From Planctomycetota bacterium (GTDB lineage Bacteria; Planctomycetota; B15-G4; JADJEK01): 13,293 bases of DNA. Location: positions 1 through 13,293 of the forward strand of contig JAEUIB010000585.1 in NCBI GenBank assembly GCA_016795255.1, read 5' to 3'. The notes under the pieces are model-generated. The model worked only from the letters and a program-made list of their open reading frames with translations, had not been told where the DNA came from and made no database searches. Both the position numbers and the translations under genes were made by a program. This document shows positions 6,925-13,293 of this stretch, in pieces; positions within the stretch are counted from its first letter, which is position 1, and each line of letters starts with the position of its first letter.

Positions 6925-8129
6925 CAGGGGTGTCCCAAATAGAACGAGCGGCACAGTCGACACGCGGGTCGCGGCTTGGCTCTGAACAGCGACTCGCGCA
7001 ACGCCTGCATGCGGGTTCCGTTCCACAGCTCGAGGAACGATTCCTGGTGGACGTTGCCGAGCGGGATCCGATCGCGGATGCAAGGCAGCACGGTGCCGTC
7101 GTGCTCGATGACCGTCTGCATCGCGGTCGAGATGCAGAACTCCGGAGCGAACTGCGCGACCAGTTCCGCGGAGTCCTGCAGCAAGTCGAACGGGCTCGCG
7201 CTCCGCGGGACGTTGCGCGGATCGCCCCACAGCTCCGGCACGTTCGTCTCGACGTGCACGCCGAGCTCGATCGCGGTCTCGAGCGCGCGCGCGAACGCCT
7301 CGCGCCGCACCGCGGGATCGGCGCAACCTTCGGGCATCAACGCGTCCTTGCGCGTCGTGTGCGGATAGAGGTTCTGGACGATGATCCGCTCCACGCCGAG
7401 ATCGGCGACGAAGCGGACGTACTCGTGCAGCCGCTCGAGCATCCCGTACATCGGAACGATGCACGCGAGCACCTGGACGCCGGTCGTTCGGCCGATGGCC
7501 GCGACGTCGCGCACGTTGCGCGTCACGACGTCGAAGTCGGCGCCCGGGATCACGCGCTCGAACGTCGCTGCGTCGTGCGCATGCAACGAGAATTGCACCC
7601 GCGCCGTCACGTCCGCGACCGGCTCGAACCACTCGCGCGTGAACAGCACGCCGTTCGTGATGAAGTTCAGCCACTGCCCGCGTCGCCGGCAGCGTGCCGC
7701 CGCTTCGCGGATCGGGGCCAACGTCGGCTCACCGCCGACGAGCGGCATCACTTCGAACGCGCCGTGTCCGACTTCGTCGAGGACCCGCTCGAACACGTCG
7801 AGACCGAGTTCTTTCGTCCCGGCCCGGCGGATGTCGCAGTGCACGCATTTGACGTTGCACCGGCGGTTGAACTCGAACAGCACGCGCACCGGGACGCTGT
7901 TCCACACCGACCGGCGCAAGAACAGATCGTCCGCCATCCGGCGGAGGTTGTCGTGCTGGCTTCGGCGCAACAGCCGGTCGGCCGAAAGCGTCCGGTCGAG
8001 CAACGCGTCCCCGTGGACGCGACGCTCCGGCGGCCGTGGCAGGAACCACGGCGCATCGTCCTCGCACGGATCCGGTGCACGCCCAGGCAGGCGCGCGCCG
8101 TGGATCAGCGAGTCCACGGGCTCGAACAT
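6924..8129 (-). CDS. Radical SAM protein with a reduced SPASM/twitch-like C-terminus
   Basis: 401 residues. The radical SAM cluster motif is CNVKCVHC (C91, C95, C98), preceded by VRVLFEFNRR. The SAM-contacting GGEPTL is at 132-137. The C-terminus has C332, twelve residues, G345, four residues, C350, which is the CX9-15GX4C opening of SPASM domains, then C390-x-x-C393 just before the end (SFYLGHP). The remaining SPASM cysteines are absent, so a single auxiliary iron-sulfur cluster is expected. About 75 N-terminal residues precede the core and resemble nothing recognised. Substrate is unknown: SPASM relatives modify peptides, proteins and small molecules, and no small precursor peptide gene was seen beside it. 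The frame stays open far upstream through two other genes, but the ATG at 8129 has GGAG 6 nt before it and begins right before the conserved part. Its partner is the overlapping epimerase. Confidence 0.88.
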   Translation of the reverse strand: MFEPVDSLIHGARLPGRAPDPCEDDAPWFLPRPPERRVHGDALLDRTLSADRLLRRSQHDNLRRMADDLFLRRSVWNSVPVRVLFEFNRRCNVKCVHCDIRRAGTKELGLDVFERVLDEVGHGAFEVMPLVGGEPTLAPIREAAARCRRRGQWLNFITNGVLFTREWFEPVADVTARVQFSLHAHDAATFERVIPGADFDVVTRNVRDVAAIGRTTGVQVLACIVPMYGMLERLHEYVRFVADLGVERIIVQNLYPHTTRKDALMPEGCADPAVRREAFARALETAIELGVHVETNVPELWGDPRNVPRSASPFDLLQDSAELVAQFAPEFCISTAMQTVIEHDGTVLPCIRDRIPLGNVHQESFLELWNGTRMQALRESLFRAKPRPACRLCRSFYLGHP

Positions 8130-8135
8130 GGCGAC

Positions 8136-8139
8136 GCTC
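8136..8139 (-). promoter_or_regulatory. Ribosome binding site of the radical SAM gene
   Basis: Minus-strand GGAG, 6 nt before the ATG at 8129. It supports this start against upstream in-frame codons that would run the protein through the intergenic hairpins and the SirB1-like gene. Confidence 0.65.
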
Positions 8140-8153
8140 CGGCAGCTCGCGCT

Positions 8154-8171
8154 GGATCCCCCCCGGGATCC
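8154..8171. repeat. Inverted repeat GGATCCC / GGGATCC
   Basis: Perfect 7-bp arms at 8154-8160 and 8165-8171 around a 4-nt C loop. It lies 25-42 nt upstream of the radical SAM start, close enough to affect ribosome access or to serve as an operator. Confidence 0.6.
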
Positions 8172-8172
8172 G

Positions 8173-8193
8173 GACCTCGGGCAGGGCGAGGTC
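8173..8193. repeat. Inverted repeat GACCTCG / CGAGGTC
   Basis: Perfect 7-bp arms at 8173-8179 and 8187-8193 with a 7-nt loop, one base from the preceding repeat. As plus-strand RNA the stem could extend through a G-U pair and two C-G pairs; on the minus transcript the same position is a mismatch. Confidence 0.6.
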
Positions 8194-8245
8194 TGGCCGG
8201 CAGCGTACTCGCAGGGAGCGCGAATCGTCTCGCGGGGTTTTGAGG

Positions 8246-8261
8246 CGGTGCGCCCGCACCG
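8246..8261. repeat. Inverted repeat CGGTGC / GCACCG
   Basis: Perfect 6-bp arms at 8246-8251 and 8256-8261 with a 4-nt loop. On the minus strand it is followed by CCTCAAAACCCC rather than a T-tract, so it is not a standard intrinsic terminator. Confidence 0.5.
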
Positions 8262-8271
8262 GAGAGCCCGA

Positions 8272-8288
8272 TCCGGACGCGGTCCGGA
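8272..8288 (-). terminator. GC-rich hairpin right after the SirB1-like gene, possible weak terminator
   Basis: Perfect 7-bp arms TCCGGAC (8272-8278) and GTCCGGA (8282-8288) with a 3-nt loop, starting 5 nt after the stop codon. No T-tract follows, so it may be a transcript-end stabiliser, an inefficient terminator or an operator. Confidence 0.35.
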
Positions 8289-8293
8289 CTCCG

Positions 8294-9145
8294 TCAGATC
8301 CCGCGCAGCGCCTCGAACAGGCGGCGCCAGCGCGCCGATTCGAACGGGTCTTCGCGGCGCGCGGAGATCGTCACGAGGTTCGCGGCCATGCGCGTCAGCA
8401 TCACGCGATCGCCGACCGGCGCGAGGAAGTTCATGTCGGCGCCGACGCCGAGCTGCACCAAGAACCGCACGCAATCGGAACGCGTCAGCGTCCGGCCGTG
8501 GCCGAACGCGTCGACGAACAATTGGCCTTCCGGTCCGCACTGCAGCAGGAAGTGACTCGGCATCGCGATCGGGAACAGGCTGAGCCCGAGCCGCCGCCCG
8601 ACCAGCAGGTACACCGCGGACAGCGAGATCGGAATCCCGGTGCGCCGCGCGAGCACGCGATGCAAGAACGAGTTGTCCGGGTCGTAGTAGTCCTCGTCGT
8701 TGCCGCGGAAGCCCTCCTCCTCGGCGAAGAACGCGCACAGCAACGCGGCGAGCGCGCCGGGCGTCGTCGCCTCCGGGACCCGCGGGCGCAAGCGTTCCGC
8801 GAGCGCGTCCAACCCGCTGCGGATCGACGCGACGTCGGCGCGCGGATCGTGACAACGAGCGAGCAGGATCGCACCGACCTCGAGGTCGATCTCGGCGCTC
8901 TTGTCGGCGCAGAGGGCGCACAGCTCGGTCTCGGCCGGCTTCGCCTCGATCTGGCGCAGCACCTGCAGCAGCACGGTGCGCAACGAACCGCCGCCTTCGG
9001 CCGCTTCGCGCAGCATCGGCACCGCGGCGTCGCCGAGTTCCATCAAGCGGTCCCGGCAGCGCGCGACGACATCGGCACTGCGATCGTCGAGCAGCGAGAT
9101 CAGCGCGCGCACCTGGGCGTCGGACGACGGTTGGCTGGAACTCAC
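8294..9145 (-). CDS. SirB1-type transglutaminase-like protein
   Basis: 283 residues with a GTG start that has a strong GAGGAG 5 nt upstream. The C-terminal two-thirds match the SirB1/YchA transglutaminase-like fold: DPDNSFLHRVLARRTGIPIS (155-174), continuing LSAVYLLVGRRLG, then MPSHFLL (195-201) and FVDAFGHGR (210-218). This family lacks an established catalytic role, and no classical Cys-His-Asp transglutaminase triad can be assigned. Residues about 8-110 are helical and resemble a short HEAT-like repeat region (MELGDAAVPMLREAAE); a CxxC pair sits at C76 and C79. No signal peptide or membrane segment is visible, so it is probably cytoplasmic. It starts 12 nt after the lipB stop and is likely cotranscribed with the 2-oxoacid dehydrogenase genes. 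Its function there is unknown. Confidence 0.85.
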   Translation of the reverse strand: MSSSQPSSDAQVRALISLLDDRSADVVARCRDRLMELGDAAVPMLREAAEGGGSLRTVLLQVLRQIEAKPAETELCALCADKSAEIDLEVGAILLARCHDPRADVASIRSGLDALAERLRPRVPEATTPGALAALLCAFFAEEEGFRGNDEDYYDPDNSFLHRVLARRTGIPISLSAVYLLVGRRLGLSLFPIAMPSHFLLQCGPEGQLFVDAFGHGRTLTRSDCVRFLVQLGVGADMNFLAPVGDRVMLTRMAANLVTISARREDPFESARWRRLFEALRGI

Positions 9146-9149
9146 GACG

Positions 9150-9156
9150 TCTCCTC
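9150..9156 (-). promoter_or_regulatory. Ribosome binding site of the SirB1-like gene
   Basis: Minus-strand GAGGAGA ends 4 nt before the GTG at 9145, inside the 12-nt gap after lipB. It is the strongest Shine-Dalgarno in the window and supports the GTG start. Confidence 0.75.
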
Positions 9157-9157
9157 G

Positions 9158-9820
9158 TCAGGCTTCGAGGTCGGTGTTCTCGCGGAAGACGGCCTCGCGG
9201 GAGAACGCGCGCGCGAGATGCGTGGCGAGCATCGTCTCGACGGCGTGGGTCGCGGGCAAGTTCGGAACCATGCGATGCAGCGAATCCATGACGGCGGCAT
9301 CCAGGCCGCACGGCTTGAACGTCCGGTAGGCCGCGAGGTCGGTCCGCACGTTCAGCGCGAAGCCGTGGTACGTGACCCACCGGCGGACGGCGATGCCGAC
9401 CGAGCAGACCTTCTTCGCGCCGATCCACACGCCGGTGTGCGGCGGATTGCGCGACGGCGACACTCCGAGGCCGCGCAAGGTCTCGATCACGCCTTCCTCG
9501 ACGGCGCGCAGCACGCGATGCAGGTCGCGCTCGGGCCCGTCGAGCTTCACGATCACGTAGCCGACGATCTGCCCCGGTCCGTGCCAGGTCGCCTCGCCGC
9601 CGCGTTCGACCTCGACGACCGGGTACGGCACGGCCGACGCGGCTTCGCGATCGGCGCCGCGCCCGACCGTCACGACGTCGTCGTGCTCGAGCAAAAGCAG
9701 CGTGTCGGCGATGCGGTCGTCGGCGCGGCGCTCGACGAGTGCGAGCTGCAGCGCGCGCGCGGCCGCATAGTCGACGCGGCCGAGCCGGTGGACGTGCAGA
9801 GGTCGCGACGCGCTCGTCAC
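9158..9820 (-). CDS. lipB: Lipoyl(octanoyl) transferase LipB
   Basis: 220 residues, normal for the family. LipB moves the octanoyl group from acyl carrier protein onto the lipoyl domains of E2 and related proteins in the cytoplasm; LipA then inserts sulfur. Seen here: RGGEATWHGPGQIVGY (73-88), the family signature; GAKKVCSVGI (134-143) with the catalytic lysine, most likely K137; YHGFALNV (151-158); and FKPCGLD (168-174) with catalytic C171. The start is a GTG whose last two bases overlap the lpdA stop (GTGA, 4 nt). No independent Shine-Dalgarno is obvious, so coupling to lpdA is expected. The frame is open far upstream inside lpdA, but nothing LipB-like precedes this point. Placed directly after E2, E1 alpha and E3, it probably serves the complex encoded beside it, among others. 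lipA is not in the window. Confidence 0.95.
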   Translation of the reverse strand: MTSASRPLHVHRLGRVDYAAARALQLALVERRADDRIADTLLLLEHDDVVTVGRGADREAASAVPYPVVEVERGGEATWHGPGQIVGYVIVKLDGPERDLHRVLRAVEEGVIETLRGLGVSPSRNPPHTGVWIGAKKVCSVGIAVRRWVTYHGFALNVRTDLAAYRTFKPCGLDAAVMDSLHRMVPNLPATHAVETMLATHLARAFSREAVFRENTDLEA

Positions 9821-11229
9821 CGCTTGGGCTGGAACATGTGGATCGCGTGACCCATCGCCGCTTCGGCCGCTTCCATGATCGTCTCGGGCAGCGTCGGGTG
9901 CGCGTGGATCGTCAGCGCGAGGTCTTCGAGCGTCGCGCCCATCTCGATCGCGAGCCCGCCCTCGGCGATGATCTCGGACGCTTCGGGCCCGACGATGTGG
10001 ACGCCGAGCACGACGCCGGTCTTCTTGTCGGCGACGACCTTCGTGAAGCCCTCGGCCTCGCCGAGCGACAGCGCACGACCGGACGCCCCCATCGGGAACT
10101 TGCCGACGAGGACTTCGATGCCCTTCGCGGCGCAGTCGTCCTCGGTCATGCCGACCGAGCCGATCTCGGGATCGGTGAACACGACGGCCGGCACGCACTT
10201 CCAGTCGCGGAAGCGCTTCTTCCCGGCGATGACTTCGGCGGCGACGATGCCTTCGTAGCTCGCCTTGTGCGCGAGCATCGGCTGGCCGGCGACGTCGCCG
10301 ATCGCGTAGATGCCCTTCACCGACGTCTTCATCTGGTCGTCGGTGACGATGAAACCCTTGGCGTCGATCTGGACGCCGATCGCTTCCAGGCCGAGGTTCG
10401 CGGAGTTCGGCCGCCGGCCGATCGTCGCCAGCACGACGTCGCATTCGATCGTCGACTTCGCGCCGCCCTTGCCTTCGACGTGGACGACGCAGCCGTTCGC
10501 CTTCTTCTCGAGGCCGATCGCCTTCGTCTCGAGCATGACGTTGACGTTGCGCTTCTTCAGCTTCGTGTGGACGACGCGCGCGCAGTCCTTCTCGATGCCG
10601 GTCAGGATCGTCGGCATCAGCTCGACGACCGTGACTTCGGAACCGAGCTTGCGCCACATCGTGCCGATCTCGAGGCCGATGTATCCGCCGCCGAGCACGA
10701 CGACGCGCTTCGGCAGCGTCTTGCAGGCGAGCGCCTCGGTCGAGCCCATCACGAGCTTGCCGTCGATCTCGAAGCCCTTCAGTTGGATCGGCGACGAGCC
10801 GGTCGCGATCACGCACTCCTCGAACACCAGCGTGTCGGTGCCGGCGCTCGACTTGACCTCGATCGAGTTCGCCGACTTGAACGTCGCCGTCCCCATGACC
10901 GATTCGATCTTGTGCGCCTTGAACAACTGACCGATGCCGCCGGTCAGCTTCGTCACGACGCCGGCCTTCCAGTCGACGAGCTTGCCGAGGTCGACCTTCG
11001 CGCCGGTGACTTCGATGCCCATCTCCGACGCGTGCTGGATGCGGTCGAACACCGACGAGCCGTGGATCATCGCCTTCGACGGGATGCACCCGACGTTCAG
11101 GCACACGCCGCCGATGAACTCGCGCTCGACGACGGTGACCTTGCGACCCAGCTGCGCCGCGCGGATCGCCGCGACGTAGCCGCCGGGACCGGCGCCGAGG
11201 ACGAGGGTCTGGACGTTGCGAGTGGCCAT
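9817..11229 (-). CDS. lpdA: Dihydrolipoyl dehydrogenase (E3)
   Basis: 470 residues, full length. This flavoenzyme reoxidises dihydrolipoyl groups on E2 with NAD+. FAD-binding GAGPGGY is at 12-18; the redox-active disulfide is in GGVCLNVGCIPSK (C43 and C48); ATGSSP follows at 142-147. The NAD-binding motif is GGGYIGLEIG (190-199), the second FAD motif is AIGDVAG (309-315), and the C-terminal dimer-interface segment HAHPTLPE (442-449) supplies catalytic H444 and E449. All key residues are present. The ATG has AAGGA 5 nt upstream. The gene starts 66 nt after the E1 alpha stop and its own stop overlaps lipB, so it belongs to the 2-oxoacid dehydrogenase operon. Mercuric and glutathione reductases share the disulfide pattern but not this C-terminus and context. 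Confidence 0.96.
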   Translation of the reverse strand: MATRNVQTLVLGAGPGGYVAAIRAAQLGRKVTVVEREFIGGVCLNVGCIPSKAMIHGSSVFDRIQHASEMGIEVTGAKVDLGKLVDWKAGVVTKLTGGIGQLFKAHKIESVMGTATFKSANSIEVKSSAGTDTLVFEECVIATGSSPIQLKGFEIDGKLVMGSTEALACKTLPKRVVVLGGGYIGLEIGTMWRKLGSEVTVVELMPTILTGIEKDCARVVHTKLKKRNVNVMLETKAIGLEKKANGCVVHVEGKGGAKSTIECDVVLATIGRRPNSANLGLEAIGVQIDAKGFIVTDDQMKTSVKGIYAIGDVAGQPMLAHKASYEGIVAAEVIAGKKRFRDWKCVPAVVFTDPEIGSVGMTEDDCAAKGIEVLVGKFPMGASGRALSLGEAEGFTKVVADKKTGVVLGVHIVGPEASEIIAEGGLAIEMGATLEDLALTIHAHPTLPETIMEAAEAAMGHAIHMFQPKR

Positions 11230-11295
11230 GAGCTTCCTTCTGCGTTCAGCCGCGAATCGAGATCGACACGAATGGAGCGCGTGCGCGGACGACCG

Positions 11296-12555
11296 TCACG
11301 AACCGAGGTCGTCCAGCGTGCGTCGCAGTTGTTCCGTCAGGTGCGCGGGCACGGTCTTGTAGACGTCGTCGATCAACGTCGCCGGCGCGACGGGCGGCGC
11401 GGCTTCGGCTTCCTTGATCGCCTGCGAGATCGCGGCCTGATGCTGGCCGTCGAGCTCGTCCTCGTGCGCCTTGCTCCACAGCTTCCGCGACTCGAGATAG
11501 CGCCGGAACCGCTGGATCGGGTCCTTCGCCTCCCATTCCTTCACGCACGACTCGTCGCGATAACGCGTCGGGTCGTCGGAGGACGAGTGACCGAGGACGC
11601 GGAACGTCAGCAGTTCGAGGAACGTCGGGCCGCCGCCCGCGCGCGCCTTGTCGACGGCGCGCTTGGTCGCGGCGTAGACCGCGAGCACGTCGTTGCCGTC
11701 GACGCGGACGCCTTCCATGCCGTACGCGACCGCCTTGACGGCGATCGAGCTCGACACGGTCTGCTTCTCGAGCGGCACCGAGATCGCCCACTGGTTGTTC
11801 TGGCAGATGAACACGACGGGCGCCTTCAGCACCGCGCCGAAGTTCATCGCGACGTGGAAGTCCGACGACGACGTCGCGCCGTCGCCCATGTAGCCGGCCG
11901 CGACCACGTCGTCGCCGCGCGTCTTCGCCGCCAACGCGACGCCGACCGCGTGCGGGATCTGCGTGCCGATGACGCTCGACATCGCGACGTAGTTGCCCTC
12001 TTTGAACGAGTAGTGGCACGGCATCTGCCGGCCCTTCACGCGGTCGAGGGAGTTGCCGATCGTCTGCGCGACGAGTTCCGTCAGCGGGAAGCCGCGGTAC
12101 AGCGCGCAGCCGCCTTCGCGCAGCGCCGGCAGGATCCAATCGCGATCCTCGAACGCGGCGCACGACGCGATCGTCGCGCCTTCCTGACCGCGCGTCGGAC
12201 CCCAGAAGCCGATGCGGCCCTGGCGCTGCAGGATCAGCATGCGCCCGTCCAGCGCACGGATCAGCGTCATCGCGCGGTACATGCGCAGCAGCAGCTCGGG
12301 CGCGAGCTTCGGATCGCGACCGGGCAGCGCGGTGCCGTCCGGACGCAGCACCGACCACGGCGCGTCGTCGATGCGCGGCGACGTGCGCGCGACGAGAGCG
12401 CCACGCGCCGGCTTCGACACGACCCGCTTCGGCGCAGCCGCCGGTGCGGACTTCGACTTGGTCGAGCCGGCCTTGGCGGCGGGCGCCTTCGGACGGCTCG
12501 CGGCGGCAGCTTTGGTCTTGGGCTTCGGTTTCGCCTTGGACTTCACGGTGGCCAC
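11296..12555 (-). CDS. 2-oxoacid dehydrogenase E1 alpha subunit, branched-chain type, with basic N-terminal tail
   Basis: 419 residues. E1 alpha binds thiamine diphosphate and, with E1 beta, decarboxylates the 2-oxoacid and acylates the lipoyl arm of E2. The ThDP/Mg motif runs from GDG (224-226) to NN (253-254). Other landmarks are RQGRIGFWGPTRGQEG (111-126), REGGCALYRGFPL (146-158), KGRQMPCHY (174-182) and LGHSSSDDPTRYRDE (321-335). The last two resemble branched-chain 2-oxoacid dehydrogenase E1 alpha more than pyruvate dehydrogenase from remembered family sequences, so the substrate call is moderate. Residues 1-50 are rich in Lys, Ala and Pro (12 lysines), which is unusual for E1 alpha. The start is a GTG 7 nt after the E2 stop, with GGAG 10 nt upstream; later GTG codons at residues 4 and 46 are alternatives, the latter removing most of the tail. 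No E1 beta gene follows. Confidence 0.92.
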   Translation of the reverse strand: MATVKSKAKPKPKTKAAAASRPKAPAAKAGSTKSKSAPAAAPKRVVSKPARGALVARTSPRIDDAPWSVLRPDGTALPGRDPKLAPELLLRMYRAMTLIRALDGRMLILQRQGRIGFWGPTRGQEGATIASCAAFEDRDWILPALREGGCALYRGFPLTELVAQTIGNSLDRVKGRQMPCHYSFKEGNYVAMSSVIGTQIPHAVGVALAAKTRGDDVVAAGYMGDGATSSSDFHVAMNFGAVLKAPVVFICQNNQWAISVPLEKQTVSSSIAVKAVAYGMEGVRVDGNDVLAVYAATKRAVDKARAGGGPTFLELLTFRVLGHSSSDDPTRYRDESCVKEWEAKDPIQRFRRYLESRKLWSKAHEDELDGQHQAAISQAIKEAEAAPPVAPATLIDDVYKTVPAHLTEQLRRTLDDLGS

Positions 12556-12562
12556 GCGGCGA

Positions 12563-13293
12563 TCACTCCAGCAGCAGCAGGCGCGGGTCCTGCAGCAACG
12601 CGACGACGCGGTTCATGAAGCGCGCACCGTCGGCGCCGTCGACGACGCGATGATCGATCGAGATCGACAGCAGCATCACGTCGCCGATCACGATCTGGTC
12701 GTTCTTGACGATCGGCCGCTTCGCGATCTTGTGGATGCCGAGGATCGCGACTTCCGGGAAGTTGATGACCGGCGTCGCGAACAGACCGCCGATGTTGCCG
12801 GCGTTCGTGATCGTGAACGTGCCGCCGCGCAGATCGTCGAGCGCGAGCTTGCCCTCGCGCGCCGCGGTCGCGAGTCGATCGATCTCGCGCGCCAGGTCGA
12901 GGATCGAGCGCTGATCGACGGCCTTCACGACCGGCACGACCAGTCCGTCCTCGGTGTCGACCGCGATGCCGAAGTTGTACGAGTTGCGGACGACGATCTC
13001 GCCGCGCTCTTCGTCGAGCGACGAGTTCAGCATCGGGAAGTCGCGCAAGCCGGCGACGATCGCCTTCAGGATGAACGGCAGGTACGTCAGCTTCACGCCG
13101 CGCTGCGCCGCGCTCTCCTTCGCCGACGCGCGGAACTTCACGAGGTCGGTGACCTCGACTTCCTCGACGTAGGTGAAGTGGGCCGCGGTGCGCTTCGACA
13201 GCGCCATGTGCTCGGCGATCTTCTTGCGCAGGCCGCGCAGCGGGATGCGCGTCTCGGTGCCGGGCTGGCCGACCGGGATCGGCGGAGCCTTCG
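12563..13293 (-). CDS. 2-oxoacid dehydrogenase E2 (dihydrolipoamide acyltransferase), C-terminal 242 residues
   Basis: The frame is open to the window edge, so the 5' part with lipoyl domain(s), and possibly the peripheral-subunit-binding domain, is outside. What remains is a complete catalytic acyltransferase core preceded by a Pro-rich linker (KAPPIPVGQPG). Signatures: IPLRGLRKKIAEHM, AHFTYVEEVEVTDLVKFR, GGTFTITNAGNIGG, and ISIDHRVVDGADGARF, in which the HxxxD pair is catalytic, ending with DPRLLLLE. The core transfers the acyl group from lipoyl to CoA and forms the multimeric scaffold of the complex. The linker and core resemble branched-chain and pyruvate E2 enzymes more than the shorter succinyltransferases. 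An ATG at 13207 lies inside the conserved core and is not the start. E1 alpha follows after 7 nt. Confidence 0.93.
   Translation of the reverse strand, partial: KAPPIPVGQPGTETRIPLRGLRKKIAEHMALSKRTAAHFTYVEEVEVTDLVKFRASAKESAAQRGVKLTYLPFILKAIVAGLRDFPMLNSSLDEERGEIVVRNSYNFGIAVDTEDGLVVPVVKAVDQRSILDLAREIDRLATAAREGKLALDDLRGGTFTITNAGNIGGLFATPVINFPEVAILGIHKIAKRPIVKNDQIVIGDVMLLSISIDHRVVDGADGARFMNRVVALLQDPRLLLLE

Larger units (their letters stand above)
8130..8293 (-). other. Hairpin-rich 164-nt intergenic region upstream of the radical SAM gene
   Basis: The longest non-coding stretch in the window. It holds four perfect short inverted repeats (8154-8171, 8173-8193, 8246-8261, 8272-8288). The 9-mer GATCCGGAC occurs twice (8167-8175 and 8270-8278). 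The right arm at 8282-8288 is complementary to both copies, so alternative pairings are possible. There is no ATG on the minus strand within it and no convincing -35/-10 pair. It may hold the end of the upstream operon and a leader for the radical SAM/epimerase unit. Confidence 0.5.

Noticed and set aside
7729..8259. A 176-codon minus-strand frame with a GTG start in the intergenic region, considered as a small gene or precursor peptide
   Set aside because: Most of it lies inside the radical SAM gene out of frame, it is Arg/Pro-rich, and there is no ribosome binding site support.
8130..9428. Upstream extension of the radical SAM frame, open to 9428 (834 codons in total)
   Set aside because: The added part overlaps the SirB1-like gene and lipB in another frame, lacks family motifs, and the ATG at 8129 has a good ribosome binding site.
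9158..11104. A 648-codon frame joining lipB to sequence inside lpdA
   Set aside because: Only the part after the GTG at 9820 is LipB-like; the rest is lpdA read in the wrong frame.
9739..12618. A plus-strand open frame of 959 codons antisense to lpdA and E1 alpha
   Set aside because: The residue composition is that of a mirrored high-G+C gene, with no domain, and it spans several real genes and their junctions.
12563..13207. ATG at 13207 as the start of a short stand-alone acyltransferase
   Set aside because: Conserved E2 sequence (IPLRGLRKKIAEH and a Pro-rich linker) continues in frame upstream to the window edge, so the gene is simply cut off.
1..13293. CRISPR arrays, insertion sequences, tRNA or rRNA genes, phage or toxin-antitoxin genes
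   Set aside because: No spaced direct repeats, transposase motifs, terminal repeats, cloverleaf sequences or such protein families were seen; the window is almost fully occupied by metabolic and housekeeping genes.

Overview
The window is a compact, very G+C-rich bacterial chromosome segment, roughly two-thirds G+C by eye. All ten protein genes lie on the minus strand, so transcription runs from the right edge to the left edge. Housekeeping families (xseA, mazG, lipB, lpdA), Shine-Dalgarno sequences and tight ATGA/GTGA overlaps mark it as bacterial. The strong G/C bias at third codon positions also opens very long false reading frames on the opposite strand. The lineage cannot be fixed from this sequence. 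A Gram-negative high-G+C group such as Myxococcota or Planctomycetota would fit, with low confidence.

Right block (13293 to 8294): E2 acyltransferase of a 2-oxoacid dehydrogenase complex (5' end outside the window), E1 alpha, dihydrolipoyl dehydrogenase (E3), lipoyl(octanoyl) transferase LipB, and a SirB1-type transglutaminase-like protein. Together the first four decarboxylate a 2-oxoacid (branched-chain type judged by sequence) to acyl-CoA, reoxidise the lipoyl arm and supply octanoyl groups for that arm. No E1 beta gene is present between E2 and E3.

Middle block (8293 to 5936): a 164-nt intergenic region packed with four short perfect inverted repeats, then a radical SAM protein with a reduced SPASM/twitch-like C-terminus, then an NAD(P)-dependent epimerase/dehydratase that overlaps it by one base. 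A hairpin with a T-tract follows the epimerase and probably terminates this unit.

Left block (5883 to 1): an aldehyde dehydrogenase, a MazG nucleotide pyrophosphohydrolase fused to a DinB-like domain, a single-chain ADP-forming acyl-CoA synthetase, and the start of exonuclease VII large subunit (xseA, cut by the left edge). The last three are chained by two 4-nt ATGA overlaps. Aldehyde dehydrogenase plus ADP-forming acyl-CoA synthetase would link aldehyde oxidation, free acid, acyl-CoA and ATP. MazG and XseA add nucleotide-pool and DNA maintenance functions.

No mobile element, CRISPR array, tRNA, rRNA or phage gene was seen. The most distinctive items are the MazG-DinB fusion, the hairpin-rich leader of the radical SAM/epimerase pair, and the lysine/alanine/proline-rich tail on E1 alpha.
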